Of a DNA stretch of 64,000 bases, positions 1-8,218 are shown piece by piece (position 1 is the stretch's first letter; each line of letters opens with the position of its first letter). A model generated the notes under the pieces. The model did no database searches and was not told where the DNA came from. It saw nothing but the letters and a program-made list of their open reading frames with translations. This DNA is from Hyphomicrobiales bacterium (GTDB lineage Bacteria; Pseudomonadota; Alphaproteobacteria; Rhizobiales; Rhizobiaceae). The stretch covers positions 1 through 64,000 of the forward strand of contig UCKS01000017.1 of assembly GCA_900473045.1 (NCBI GenBank), read 5' to 3'. The position numbers and the translations under genes were made by a program.

Positions 1-8
1 GGTGGGAG

Positions 9-599
9 ATGAATTGGCTCTGCACTGGTGTTGTTGGGACCATGTTTTGGACGTCGGTCGTATTGGCCGGCCCTTTGCACGATGCGGCCAAAAATGGAGA
101 TGTCGCGGGCACGAAACACCTGCTGGATCAGGGTGCTAGTGTGGCGGAACACGATAGTGCGGGCGATCCGCCGCTTGTTTTGGCATCGCTTGCCGGACAT
201 GCCGATGTCGTTGCCGTTCTGCTGACACGCGGTGCTGATATTGAGGTCCGAAACAAAGGTGGACTGACCGCCTTGCATGCCGCCGCCTATGGCGGAAATC
301 TCGACGTCGTAAAGCTGCTTGTCGCCAGGGGCGCAGCGGTGAACGATAACAGGAATTTCTATCATATGACGCCGCTTCATGCGGCCGCGGAGGAGGGTCG
401 CACGGATGTGGTCGCTTTTCTGTTGAAGAGCAAGGCAGACATCGAAGCGAAGGAACGAAACGGGGTGACACCGTTGACCCAGGCTGGCTGGCGGGAGCAT
501 TGGGAGGCCGCGGACTTGCTTTTGAAAGCAGGCGCTGTCTGCCAGCAAGCCAGTATCGTTGGTGAGTGGCTCTACTCCGAATGCACGAAACGAAAGTGA
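9..599 (+). CDS. Secreted ankyrin-repeat protein
   Basis: The 196-residue protein has a hydrophobic N-terminal segment (about residues 3-20, ending LAGP) that looks like a signal peptide. It is followed by four to five ankyrin repeats from about residue 22 to 175, with typical repeat cores such as TALHAAAYGG, LDVVKLLVARGA and TPLHAAAEEG. Ankyrin repeats bind protein partners, and a periplasmic location is inferred from the signal peptide. A GGTGGGAG stretch just before the ATG can act as ribosome binding site. The gene lies 45 bases upstream of a secreted YHS protein on the same strand, so the two may be co-transcribed. The partner and biological role are unknown. Confidence 0.85.
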   Translation: MNWLCTGVVGTMFWTSVVLAGPLHDAAKNGDVAGTKHLLDQGASVAEHDSAGDPPLVLASLAGHADVVAVLLTRGADIEVRNKGGLTALHAAAYGGNLDVVKLLVARGAAVNDNRNFYHMTPLHAAAEEGRTDVVAFLLKSKADIEAKERNGVTPLTQAGWREHWEAADLLLKAGAVCQQASIVGEWLYSECTKRK

Positions 600-644
600 G
601 ATTTTATTCAAACAGCAAGCCGGGCTGGCCAAACGGAGCAAGCT

Positions 645-1163
645 ATGTCTGATGATAAACGAAACCACTTTTTAAAGAGCGCGGTGACGGCAGGAGGCAT
701 AGCGTGCTTCCTGCTATTTGCCGCTAACGCGGCAGCGGATGACCCCTTGGTCAATACGGGTTATTTTGGCAATGTGGCGATCAGAGGTTACGATCCGGTC
801 GCCTATTTCACACAGAACGAAGCAGTGGAAGGCAGCTCAAAATACTCCCACCACTGGTTGGGCGCGACCTGGCATTTTGCAAGTGCTGAAAATCGTGACC
901 TTTTCATAAAGGAGCCGGCCAAGTACGCTCCACAGTATGGCGGATATTGTGCTGACGGGGTCTCGCTGGGAACGGTGACCACCAATATTGACCCGAAGGC
1001 CTGGCGGATCATCGAAGGAAAGCTTTATATCAGCTACGATCCAGGCGCTGCCGACGGCTTTGAAAAGAACCCGACCAAAGTCGGCAATTCACAGAAGCAT
1101 TGGGTAGACGTCCAGCAGACCCTCGTTACAGAAAAGCTGCACAAAGATTGGCGCGTCAATTGA
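645..1163 (+). CDS. YHS domain-containing exported protein
   Basis: This 172-residue protein has an N-terminal signal sequence (about residues 10-32, ending ANAAADD) and a YHS-type domain at about 45-100, with GYDPVAYF and a downstream YAPQYGGYCA motif. YHS domains are small, often metal- or haem-associated modules. The family is common in alphaproteobacteria as an exported protein of unknown function, sometimes near copper or stress genes. It follows the ankyrin gene on the same strand and converges on the cyclase gene, with about 30 bases between the two stops. The function cannot be set more precisely. Confidence 0.85.
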   Translation: MSDDKRNHFLKSAVTAGGIACFLLFAANAAADDPLVNTGYFGNVAIRGYDPVAYFTQNEAVEGSSKYSHHWLGATWHFASAENRDLFIKEPAKYAPQYGGYCADGVSLGTVTTNIDPKAWRIIEGKLYISYDPGAADGFEKNPTKVGNSQKHWVDVQQTLVTEKLHKDWRVN

Positions 1164-1195
1164 TCTGCCCATCGTGGCCGGTTTTGTGATTTCTG

Positions 1196-3412
1196 TCAGG
1201 GGGATAGCGAGAAAAATTTCAGGGCTTGTGGCGTGATATGGACATAAGGCGCGGCCTGGTTCTGCTTGTCCTTGTTGCGGTAGACGTATCCACAGACCAT
1301 GCGATCCAGGAAATAGCCGGCAAACGTCTCGCAGAGCCGGTCGCCCTGGATTTCCGTCACACCGGTAATGCTGGTATTGGCGCTGCGATAAGCGGTGTTT
1401 CCTGCCGTGTCGAAATACTGGATGAAATAAGTGCCGTTCTTGTGCTTGCCGATCCATGTCTTGTTGCTGACCAGATTACGCAGGTCTGCCCCGCTGATCC
1501 GATCGGCCTCAGCCCCTTTGAACCCGAAGGGCCATTCGGGAATGCCGGCTGCGCGCAGACCGGTCAAATGATACTGCAGGTCCTCCTCATGCCAGTAATC
1601 ATAGAGATAGCCGTAATAGGTGAGATTGCTGTCTGGAAATAGTTCAAGCAACCTTGCCTTTTCCTCCGCACCGCGCGCCGGTGCTCCCTGCGTCATGTAT
1701 GCCGCCGCCAGATATTCGTGCACCGGTTCGGCGTTGGGGAGCGCGATCTGCGCCGCTTCCATAAAGGGAATGGCCCGTTCGTTGTCGCGTGCCGTGTAAA
1801 AGACGATGCCGGCCAAGAGTTGAAAACTCGGCGGGGGGGAGGGATCAAGCCGCAGGGCTTTTTCCATTTCAGCGATGGCCTGTTGGTGGCTTCCAGTATG
1901 GGCCAGAATGAGGGCCAGATTCCCAAAGGCTTCCGCATCGCTTGGCTGGGCTTCCACAGCCTGGTTGGCGGAAGCAATCGCCTCGGTCTCCCTCCCGTCG
2001 ACGAGTTGAAGCAAGGCAAGCACAGCCAGTGCCCGCGCATTTTTGGCGTCCAGCTTCAAAGCTTGCCCCGCCGCGTCATAGGCGATCTTGCGGGCCACCG
2101 CCGCCGACCAGAGATAGGTGTAGTCGTTGCGCCAGACATCGACGGCGACGCGGGCGATGCCGGCATGCGCATTGGCAAAGTTCGGGTCGAGATCAATTGC
2201 CTTCTGGTAAAATGACAAGGTCCTGCGATAGGTCTCGACATCACTGTAGGTTATCCCTTCCTGCTCCGCTCTCAGATAGTAGTCATAGGCCTCCAGATTG
2301 TCGGTGGGGATCCGTGCCAACTGATCCCTTTCGCCCTCGCTTAGTTTGACCGCCAATGCGGAGATGATCTTGCTGATGACATCATCCTGTACGGCAAAGA
2401 GATCGGCATACTGGCGATCGTACCGTTCGGCCCAGAGCGAAAGTCCTGTAAGGGCGTCGATCAGCTTGACGTTGATGCGCAACCGTTGGCCGGCCCGCTG
2501 CAATGTCCCTTCGAGCACGTAATGGACACCTAGTTCAGCGGCTACGTCCTGAATTTTGCCGGATGTATCGCCGATCGCGAAGACGGAATGGCGGGCGATG
2601 ACGAACAGACCGGACACCTTTGACAGCTCGGTAATGAGGTCGTCTGTCAGGCCTTCAGCAAGGTGATCATGCTCCTTGTCGCCGCTGACATTGATGAAGG
2701 GCAGCACTGCGACTGATGGCTTGTCCGGTAGCGGGTAAGCCAGCCGGTTCAGGGCCGCCGGTGTTTGCAGAAGTGTCCAGGGTTGCCACCAGAACGCGGT
2801 ACCCGCCAACAGAAGGTAAACGATCGCCACCATTGCGGCCGGACCCCGCCAGGAACGCCGCCTTTCGGGAGCGCCAATCGTCTTGCCCTTCACTGCCGGA
2901 TCCAGCAAAACCCTGTACACTCGGATGGGCTCATTGATGCTTTTGACCTTCTGTTCACCGAGTGAGGCGTAGCCGACTGGAAGTTTCGTTTTAACCTGGT
3001 CATAGGCGGTACCGGAAATGGCGATGCCGCCCGGTTCGGCCAGCGCCTGTATCCGGTCCGCGATGTTGACGCTGTCACCGTGGATGTCCTCTCCCTCGAC
3101 GATGATGTCGCCGAGATTGACGCCGATGCGGAAATCGAGCCGCTGTTCGGCTGGCGCGGCCGCATTCTGCTTGGTTTTCTGCTGCTGCACGCCTATCGCA
3201 CAGCGCAAGGCATCGACGACGCTGTGGAATTCGACCAGCAGACCGTCTCCCATGGTCTTGACAAGCCGGCCACTGTGCTCGGCAATCCCCGGTTCGAAGA
3301 TTTGTTTCATATCGGACTGGAAGCGAACCCGCGTGCCTTCCTCGTCGGTCTGGCTCAAACGACTGTAACCAACGACATCGGCGATCAGGATTGCTGCGAG
3401 ATGACGCTCCAT
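1196..3412 (-). CDS. Class III adenylate/guanylate cyclase with TolB-like and TPR domains
   Basis: The 738-residue protein starts with a class III cyclase catalytic domain (about residues 1-175). It carries the metal-binding aspartates in IADVVGYS (D12) and MGDGLLVEF (D56). A single membrane segment follows at about 190-212 (MVAIVYLLLAGTAFWW). Next is a TolB/FlgO-like domain starting at KPSVAVLPF (about 231) and then several tetratricopeptide repeats. This layout is abundant in rhizobia, where the cyclase domain is cytoplasmic and the TPR part extends beyond the membrane. The product is probably cAMP, but specificity residues were not verified. The gene stands alone and converges with the YHS gene. 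Confidence 0.9.
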   Translation of the reverse strand: MERHLAAILIADVVGYSRLSQTDEEGTRVRFQSDMKQIFEPGIAEHSGRLVKTMGDGLLVEFHSVVDALRCAIGVQQQKTKQNAAAPAEQRLDFRIGVNLGDIIVEGEDIHGDSVNIADRIQALAEPGGIAISGTAYDQVKTKLPVGYASLGEQKVKSINEPIRVYRVLLDPAVKGKTIGAPERRRSWRGPAAMVAIVYLLLAGTAFWWQPWTLLQTPAALNRLAYPLPDKPSVAVLPFINVSGDKEHDHLAEGLTDDLITELSKVSGLFVIARHSVFAIGDTSGKIQDVAAELGVHYVLEGTLQRAGQRLRINVKLIDALTGLSLWAERYDRQYADLFAVQDDVISKIISALAVKLSEGERDQLARIPTDNLEAYDYYLRAEQEGITYSDVETYRRTLSFYQKAIDLDPNFANAHAGIARVAVDVWRNDYTYLWSAAVARKIAYDAAGQALKLDAKNARALAVLALLQLVDGRETEAIASANQAVEAQPSDAEAFGNLALILAHTGSHQQAIAEMEKALRLDPSPPPSFQLLAGIVFYTARDNERAIPFMEAAQIALPNAEPVHEYLAAAYMTQGAPARGAEEKARLLELFPDSNLTYYGYLYDYWHEEDLQYHLTGLRAAGIPEWPFGFKGAEADRISGADLRNLVSNKTWIGKHKNGTYFIQYFDTAGNTAYRSANTSITGVTEIQGDRLCETFAGYFLDRMVCGYVYRNKDKQNQAAPYVHITPQALKFFSLSP

Positions 3413-3774
3413 ATCCGGGCTTTCTCGGCGTGCTCTGGACGATATTCTACAGTAGGTCCATCGCCGATACCATCGCGGTTGTCTAAATCTTGGGCTGTCA
3501 AGCCAGACCTGCGAGCCCAGTTCGGGTTTTGCGGTCGCTCTTTTCCTCGCTATCCCAATTGATGCAGCCTTTATGGCCGCACCAATGCTCGAAATGCACC
3601 GGGGATTAGGTTCCTCCTGCCGTTCCGCATGTGCGGCAGGTTTCCCTGTCGCAGCCTCTCAGGGCGGCGGGGCTTTTATCACCACAGGCCAGCGCGACAC
3701 CAACCGCACCCACATTCGCGGCGCGCTGGCCGCTCCATTGAGTTCCGCCTAACCCGGTGGCGGCCAGGTCCTTT
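3413..3774. other. Intergenic stretch without a supported gene
   Basis: This stretch lies between the cyclase start and the promoter of the DUF982 gene. Short reading frames exist on both strands, for example 3606-3839 on the minus strand, but none has a ribosome binding site or recognisable domain. I see no RNA gene. It must contain the cyclase promoter, which I could not identify. Confidence 0.4.
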
Positions 3775-3800
3775 GGAACAAGATTGATGATTCGGAAGTT
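3775..3800 (+). promoter_or_regulatory. EcfG-type promoter upstream of DUF982 gene
   Basis: GGAAC (3775-3779), 17 bases, then AGTT (3797-3800). This resembles the alphaproteobacterial general-stress sigma consensus GGAAC-N16/17-CGTT with one mismatch in the -10 box. It ends 25 bases before the GTG start. The same element, with similar flanking bases, precedes the other DUF982 gene at 23034, which supports it as a conserved promoter. Confidence 0.55.
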
Positions 3801-3825
3801 TGTCCACGTTAAAAGGAGAAGCATC

Positions 3826-4077
3826 GTGGTCGAGATCACTTGGAGTCCAGTGAAGGTGAAGCCCAGAAACGGAGGCGCGCAGGTTATTACGGGGCCGAAC
3901 GAAGCTTTGAAGTTCCTGGACCATGATTGGGACGGCGCCGAAGGTGAATTCTATTACGAGGCCAAGCGAAACTGCCGGCGAGCCCTGCAGAGGTCTACCG
4001 ATACAGAACGCGCTCGTCAGGCGTTCGTTGGGGCCTTTCCCGATGCTTCCCTACCATCGCGTCAGGAGAACGTGTGA
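3826..4077 (+). CDS. DUF982 family protein
   Basis: The 83-residue product has the DUF982 pattern: ITWSPVKV at the start, GPNEALKFL, a central W, and RARQAFVGAF near the end. DUF982 is a small rhizobial family of unknown function, often in many copies per genome. I chose the GTG at 3826 because AAAAGGAG sits at 3811-3817 with good spacing. The upstream in-frame ATGs lack such a site and would put the start above the promoter. The stop overlaps the ATG of the next gene (TGATG), so the two are translationally coupled. The pair is repeated on the minus strand at 22.6-23.0 kb. Confidence 0.8.
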   Translation: MVEITWSPVKVKPRNGGAQVITGPNEALKFLDHDWDGAEGEFYYEAKRNCRRALQRSTDTERARQAFVGAFPDASLPSRQENV

Positions 4078-4304
4078 TGAGCATTCCTCCCGTCGTTCCG
4101 GTTCCTGGAGCCGACCCAGTGCCCAGCATTGGAGAACCACCACCCATGCCGATCAGGGAGCCAGACCCCGATCGGCTGCCTGACGAAGAACCTGTTCCTA
4201 ATCCCGATGAGAACCCGGACCCGCCGCATCACGCCGTCGCTTATTTGCGCTCGCCGAGCTGGGGGATCCTCTGCAACGGCGTGCAAATTCATTCGTCCGA
4301 GTGA
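4077..4304 (+). CDS. Small proline-rich acidic protein paired with DUF982
   Basis: The 75-residue protein is dominated by proline, aspartate and glutamate (for example MSIPPVVPVPGADP and DRLPDEEPVPNPDENPDPP). This suggests an unfolded, acidic chain. It has no signal peptide and no known domain. AGGAG at 4065-4069 precedes the ATG, which overlaps the stop of the DUF982 gene. A related protein (PGRLPGDKPEPNPDDP) follows the DUF982 gene at 22.8 kb. A decayed copy lies at 25.35 kb and shares the 3' flank with this copy. The function is unknown. Confidence 0.7.
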   Translation: MSIPPVVPVPGADPVPSIGEPPPMPIREPDPDRLPDEEPVPNPDENPDPPHHAVAYLRSPSWGILCNGVQIHSSE

Positions 4305-4375
4305 GGTGGTGTGGTCTAGGGCATCTAGCTTCGGAGGCGATTGTCACCCGCTCACGGGCGCCCGAAAGGGATCGG

Positions 4376-4411
4376 TCCCGCAAACCTGTGGGATGGTGGC
4401 TTTTTTTGTTT
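4376..4411 (+). terminator. Possible terminator after the DUF982 pair
   Basis: A weak stem (CCCGC pairing with GTGGG through a G-T wobble) is followed eight bases later by a run of seven T. The position after the DUF982/proline-rich pair fits a terminator, but the stem-to-T spacing is poor. Confidence 0.35.
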
Positions 4412-4518
4412 GGCCAAGCCATTGAGGTACCGGCGACTCTATCTCCGGCCGTCTAGTTTCGACTCGCTCCCTTGCATTGAAGACGGATCAGGCCATATCC
4501 CCCGTGAATGGAGAAAAT

Positions 4519-4881
4519 ATGACCACAAGAACTATGATGATTTTTGCGGGCCTTGGCCTTTCATGCGCGACCCTCGCTGGGTGTGTGAGCGAAGGGGGCT
4601 CTTATGAAACCCGCCAACCGTCGGTTTACCGCGACCGTGTAGTGATTGAACGGCGTGACGACCGCCCACGCCGTATCCCGGATTACGGTCGGCGCGATGG
4701 CAGGGATAGGGACCGTGACGGCATGGATCGTGATCGGACTCATGATCGAAATGACGCGCGCGGCCCACGTAGCGACCAGAGTGATCCGCGGAAGTGCGTA
4801 GCCCCAAACTGCTTAGACCTAAGGGATGGTTCGCGTCCGGACGATAATCGACGTCCTGATCGCCGCAGAAGCATCGACTAG
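4519..4881 (+). CDS. Small Arg/Asp-rich lipoprotein
   Basis: The 120-residue product begins MTTRTMMIFAGLGLS and has a lipobox LAGC near residue 20, so it should be a lipid-anchored envelope protein. The mature part is highly charged, with Arg/Asp-rich repeats (GRDRDRDGMDRDR) and two cysteines near the end (CVAPNC). The ATG at 4519 is chosen because GGAG lies six bases upstream and the signal peptide starts there. A longer in-frame start at 4477 would bury the signal peptide. A terminator follows. Similar Arg/Asp-rich secreted proteins are common in rhizobia, and their function is unknown. Confidence 0.75.
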   Translation: MTTRTMMIFAGLGLSCATLAGCVSEGGSYETRQPSVYRDRVVIERRDDRPRRIPDYGRRDGRDRDRDGMDRDRTHDRNDARGPRSDQSDPRKCVAPNCLDLRDGSRPDDNRRPDRRRSID

Positions 4882-4941
4882 GTCCTGTTGGAACAGGGAC
4901 GCTAGCCAAGGTCCGCGGCGCACCAGTGCAGCCGATCGCGA

Positions 4942-4974
4942 GCCGTCACCCTCATAAGGTGGCGGCTTTTTGTT
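4942..4974 (+). terminator. Rho-independent terminator
   Basis: GCCGTCACC (4942-4950) pairs with GGTGGCGGC (4958-4966) with one G-T pair and a 7-base loop, followed by TTTTTGTT. It ends the lipoprotein transcript. Confidence 0.8.
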
Positions 4975-4995
4975 GGTGGGTTTCAGGGTGCCTAA

Positions 4996-6065
4996 CTACC
5001 TGAATAAAGCCATCACGTTCTCGGAGTTAGAATTCGCGATCTGCAAGGCCTGGATGCCGAGCTGCTGTTGCGTTTCGAGCGCCTTGAGCCGGGTGGACTC
5101 TTCGTTCATGTCGGCGTCGACCAAGCGGCCGATGCCCTTGTCGATTGTGTCCATAAGCTCTGCTGTGAAGTCAGATTGGATGTCGATACGGGACTGCAAG
5201 GCACCCAGCACCGAGGCACCAGAAACGACGGCTTCCGTCATAACGTCTACAGCGGAGATCAGGTCGTCGACGTCCGCTATGGGGTCGGTAACGTCGATGG
5301 ACAAGAAGTCGAACCCGCTCATGGTGACATAGGTGGAGGTCGTTTCTACGGTCAGGATATCGGTGACGGCCATGTTCGATACGCTGAATATCGCATGCCG
5401 ACCGATATATGGACCAGACGGATCAGGCGAGATCCAAAGATTGCCGCTGCTCTGGGAGAAGGACAGGTCGCTGACAGGCTACTACCGCCGGACGTCGGCC
5501 AGTAATGATAGTCACGCGAACTGTCCGCAGGCACTCCCGCAGCCGCCAGGGCAGCCTTGAGGACGCTCGACATTTCGGACGAGTTAGTGATCGATCCGTC
5601 GCTTTTGCCCAGCGACGCATTCACCAGTGCCTGGTCTATCGTCACGTTATAGCTATTGCCTGCGGAATAGGCGCCGTTGGCATCAACCGAAATGTCGAAG
5701 GAAATCTGGTCGGTAGCACTCAGGCTGCGGGTGCCAGAGAAAATGAACCACGAGTGCCCGTAGTGGGGCAGATCGGAGGCCGCACCATTCTGAAGGCCGC
5801 CAATATCGGAAACCAGGCCACCTGGAGTGCTGACCGTCTTAGTGATCTTCGCTGACTGCAGAAGGCCACCGCCCGTCTTGTTAAAAAGCGAGATTTCGTC
5901 GAGGCTGAGGTCCGCGGTCTCTACTGCCACGGAGCCGCCGGGCGATCGGACAAAGGAGGAAACGAACGAAACCTTGTTGAGGGCGGGATCAATGAGTTCG
6001 GCGATATCGGTGTTCAGCCAGTTTTGCCCGCCGAAACTGGCTGAGGTGGAGATGCTCACCACGCC
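4996..6065 (-). pseudogene. Flagellin remnant, 5' truncated and frameshifted
   Basis: The minus strand encodes the middle and C-terminal parts of a rhizobial flagellin. These start at SISTSASFGGQNWLNTDIAE (about 6060) and end in the typical C-terminal helix (LGIQALQIANSNSENVM, then ALFR). The conserved N-terminal D0/D1 segment is missing. The reading frame breaks near 5469-5472, where one base appears to be lost: frame one reads SSLSATCP, while the correct continuation (DLSFSQSSGNLW) lies in the next frame. No flagellar genes surround it. It cannot make filament protein. A second, independent flagellin remnant lies at 31.5-32.2 kb. Confidence 0.85.
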
Positions 6066-6120
6066 GGGTTCCAGATGTTGGGTGCAGCGCCGCCGCCGGA
6101 GAATAACGGGGAGGTGATCC

Positions 6121-6825
6121 TTAGAGGCGGAAGGCTTCCTTGAGGTCGCTGCCCTTGTTTTCGCGCATGTCGAGATCCTTCTCGATATGGTCGATATGGT
6201 GGATCATCAGATGGCAGGCACGGTCGGAATCGCCGCATTCGATGGCGGTGACGATGTCCTGGTGCTCTTGGTGGCCGCAGCTTGAAATGGCCGATTGACC
6301 ATAGAGCGCGATGACCAGCGACGAGCGGGCGACGAGCTCATCCATGAAGCGCTGCATGACGGCATTGCCGGTCATCGAGGCAAGTATCAGGTGGAAATCG
6401 CCAGAGGCCTTGATCTCGGCACGCCGTGCCGTCTGGCCGCGTTCGTTCATCAGGCGGCCTTCTTCCATCAGCAATTGCCGCAGATGCTGGAAATGCGAAG
6501 GACCCATATGTTTTGCGGCTTCGCGCAAAATGCCGGGCTCGATCATCCGGCGGGTGGCAAAAATCTGGCGGGCTTCTTCTGGCGAGGGGTAGGCGACGAA
6601 CGCGCCGCGGTTCTTCTCGACATTGACGAGGCCCTCATAAGAGAGCGCCTGAAGCGCGCCACGGACCAGCGTTCGGCTGACATTGAACAGGGCGCCGACA
6701 TCGGCTTCCGAAAGCTTAGTGCCCGGAGCAAGCCGACGATCGACGATCGCATCGCGGATGGAGTCGCGGATATAATGCGTGCTGACGTCGATCTGTTCTT
6801 CTGCGGGCGCCGCTGCGGTTTTCAT
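6121..6825 (-). CDS. GntR-family (FadR/FCD) transcriptional regulator
   Basis: The 234-residue protein has an N-terminal winged-helix GntR domain (IRDAIVDRRLAPGTKLSEADVGALFNVSR, split here at about residues 18-46, with SRTLVRGALQ as recognition helix). A C-terminal all-helical FCD ligand domain contains the usual histidines (DFHLIL, HQEHQDIV, HHIDHIE). The ATG at 6825 is preferred because the longer frame to 7005 runs through the divergent promoter region. The gene is divergent from a five-gene importer/racemase operon and is probably its local regulator, likely through the palindrome at 6912-6923. The effector is unknown, perhaps a small carboxylate or ureide. Confidence 0.88.
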   Translation of the reverse strand: MKTAAAPAEEQIDVSTHYIRDSIRDAIVDRRLAPGTKLSEADVGALFNVSRTLVRGALQALSYEGLVNVEKNRGAFVAYPSPEEARQIFATRRMIEPGILREAAKHMGPSHFQHLRQLLMEEGRLMNERGQTARRAEIKASGDFHLILASMTGNAVMQRFMDELVARSSLVIALYGQSAISSCGHQEHQDIVTAIECGDSDRACHLMIHHIDHIEKDLDMRENKGSDLKEAFRL

Positions 6826-6911
6826 CAAGTCTCGTTCCGGGTTCGCTGCATGTATCCTAGCGTTCTTTTCGGGCGAAGTTAACCGGAATTTGTCGGCATG
6901 TGATTGGTGAA

Positions 6912-6923
6912 ATTGTATACGAT
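6912..6923. promoter_or_regulatory. Candidate GntR operator
   Basis: ATTGTATACGAT is palindromic except for one base pair and resembles FCD-type GntR operators (T-N-GT...AC-N-A). It lies in the divergent region, 87 bases upstream of the regulator start. Confidence 0.45.
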
Positions 6924-7049
6924 CGAGTGCTGGCATTGCGGACGAACGATTATATTTTAAGCAAGCCTTATGTTGTCGAAATTTTTGGCAATCGCCGCGC
7001 AACAATAATTATAGTGGCTTTTCAAGTGTTTGTTTCTGAGCCATCAGTC

Positions 7050-7065
7050 TGGCACGCTTGATGCA
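7050..7065 (+). promoter_or_regulatory. Candidate sigma54 (RpoN) promoter of the importer operon
   Basis: TGGCACGCTTGATGCA carries the -24 GG and -12 GC dinucleotides separated by exactly 10 bases, as in the consensus TGGCACG-N4-TTGCA (one mismatch in the -12 box). It ends 28 bases before the ATP-binding gene start. RpoN control would fit a nitrogen-source transporter. No enhancer-binding site was identified. Confidence 0.55.
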
Positions 7066-7093
7066 TTGCTCTCCTCGTCACAGGGGAGACATG

Positions 7094-8182
7094 ATGTCCA
7101 AAGCGGCTGAAATCGATATCGTATCCGTTTCCAAGATCTATGGCAGCACCACTGCCGTCCATTCCATTAGCTTGAAAATACCCTCCGGCAGCTATTGCTG
7201 CTTCCTTGGTCCGTCCGGCTGCGGCAAGACTTCGACGCTCAGGATGATTGCGGGCCACGAGAGCATTTCGTCGGGCGATATCCGGCTGGGCAATATTGTC
7301 GTCACCGATTTCCCGCCGGCCAAGCGTGGCACGGCGATGATGTTCCAGTCCTACGCGCTGTTTCCCCATCTCGACCTCATCGACAACGTCGCCTTCAGCC
7401 TGAAGATGAAGGGCGTCGAGAAAGAACAGCGCCGGGCAAAGGCGCTCGACATGCTTAAGCTGATGCAGATGGAGCCCTACGCCAACCGGCGCCCGGCCCA
7501 GCTTTCCGGCGGCCAACAGCAGCGTGTGGCGCTGGCGCGGGCGCTCATCACCGATCCGGAAGCGTTGCTGCTCGACGAGCCGCTGTCGGCGCTCGATCCA
7601 TTCCTGAAGATCCGCATGCGGGCCGAGTTGAAGAAACTGCAGAAGAGCCTCGGCATCACCTTCGTGCACGTCACTCATAGCCAGGAAGAGGCGATGGCGC
7701 TGGCCGATATCATCGTCATCATGAATGACGGCCGCATCGAGCAGGCGGCCCATCCGCGCGAAGTGTTCGAGCGTCCAGCCACCGCCTTCGTCGCCCGTTT
7801 CATGGGCGATCACAATGTGCTGACCGGCCGTGTCGTCGCAAGCGGCGACGGCAAAGTGACGCTGGAGGTACCAGAAGGCCAGACGTTTACCGTCGCCGGT
7901 CCGGCGCAGGAGCCGGGCGCGCCGATCGATATCGGCGTGCGCACCGATCGCGTCCGGCTTGCGACTCCTGCGGAGAAGACGCTCGGATTCCATGGCGTCG
8001 TCTCCAATGTCGAATATCGGGGCGCATCCGTGAAGATCACCGTCATCGGTGCCGGTAGCGACGATTTCACCGTGATCGCCACAGATGCCGACTATTTCGA
8101 GAAGCCCGTAGCGGTCGGCGATGCGGTGCCGCTCTGCTGGGGCCTCGAGGATGCCGTCCTGCTCGGCCGGATTGCCGCCTGA
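7094..8182 (+). CDS. ABC transporter ATP-binding protein (PotA type)
   Basis: The protein of about 362 residues has all nucleotide-binding motifs: Walker [11 protein letters not shown]-loop [11 protein letters not shown], signature LSGGQQQR, Walker [12 protein letters not shown] and the switch histidine (HVTHS). A C-terminal TOBE-like beta domain follows. Among importers it resembles the polyamine/spermidine/putrescine and opine class. The ATG at 7094 has GGGGAG five bases upstream. The ATG at 7091 is only two bases from it, and the ATG at 7058 overlaps the putative sigma54 promoter. It heads the operon with a Tat-exported binding protein and two permeases. Confidence 0.93.
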   Translation: MSKAAEIDIVSVSKIYGSTTAVHSISLKIPSGSYCCFLGPSGCGKTSTLRMIAGHESISSGDIRLGNIVVTDFPPAKRGTAMMFQSYALFPHLDLIDNVAFSLKMKGVEKEQRRAKALDMLKLMQMEPYANRRPAQLSGGQQQRVALARALITDPEALLLDEPLSALDPFLKIRMRAELKKLQKSLGITFVHVTHSQEEAMALADIIVIMNDGRIEQAAHPREVFERPATAFVARFMGDHNVLTGRVVASGDGKVTLEVPEGQTFTVAGPAQEPGAPIDIGVRTDRVRLATPAEKTLGFHGVVSNVEYRGASVKITVIGAGSDDFTVIATDADYFEKPVAVGDAVPLCWGLEDAVLLGRIAA

Positions 8183-8218
8183 TCCTTTCCATCACCATCA
8201 CAAAAAGAGGGAACTGAC

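Noticed and set aside
1226-1642. Plus-strand frames across the cyclase gene
   Set aside because: They are antisense shadows of a long gene with conserved domains.
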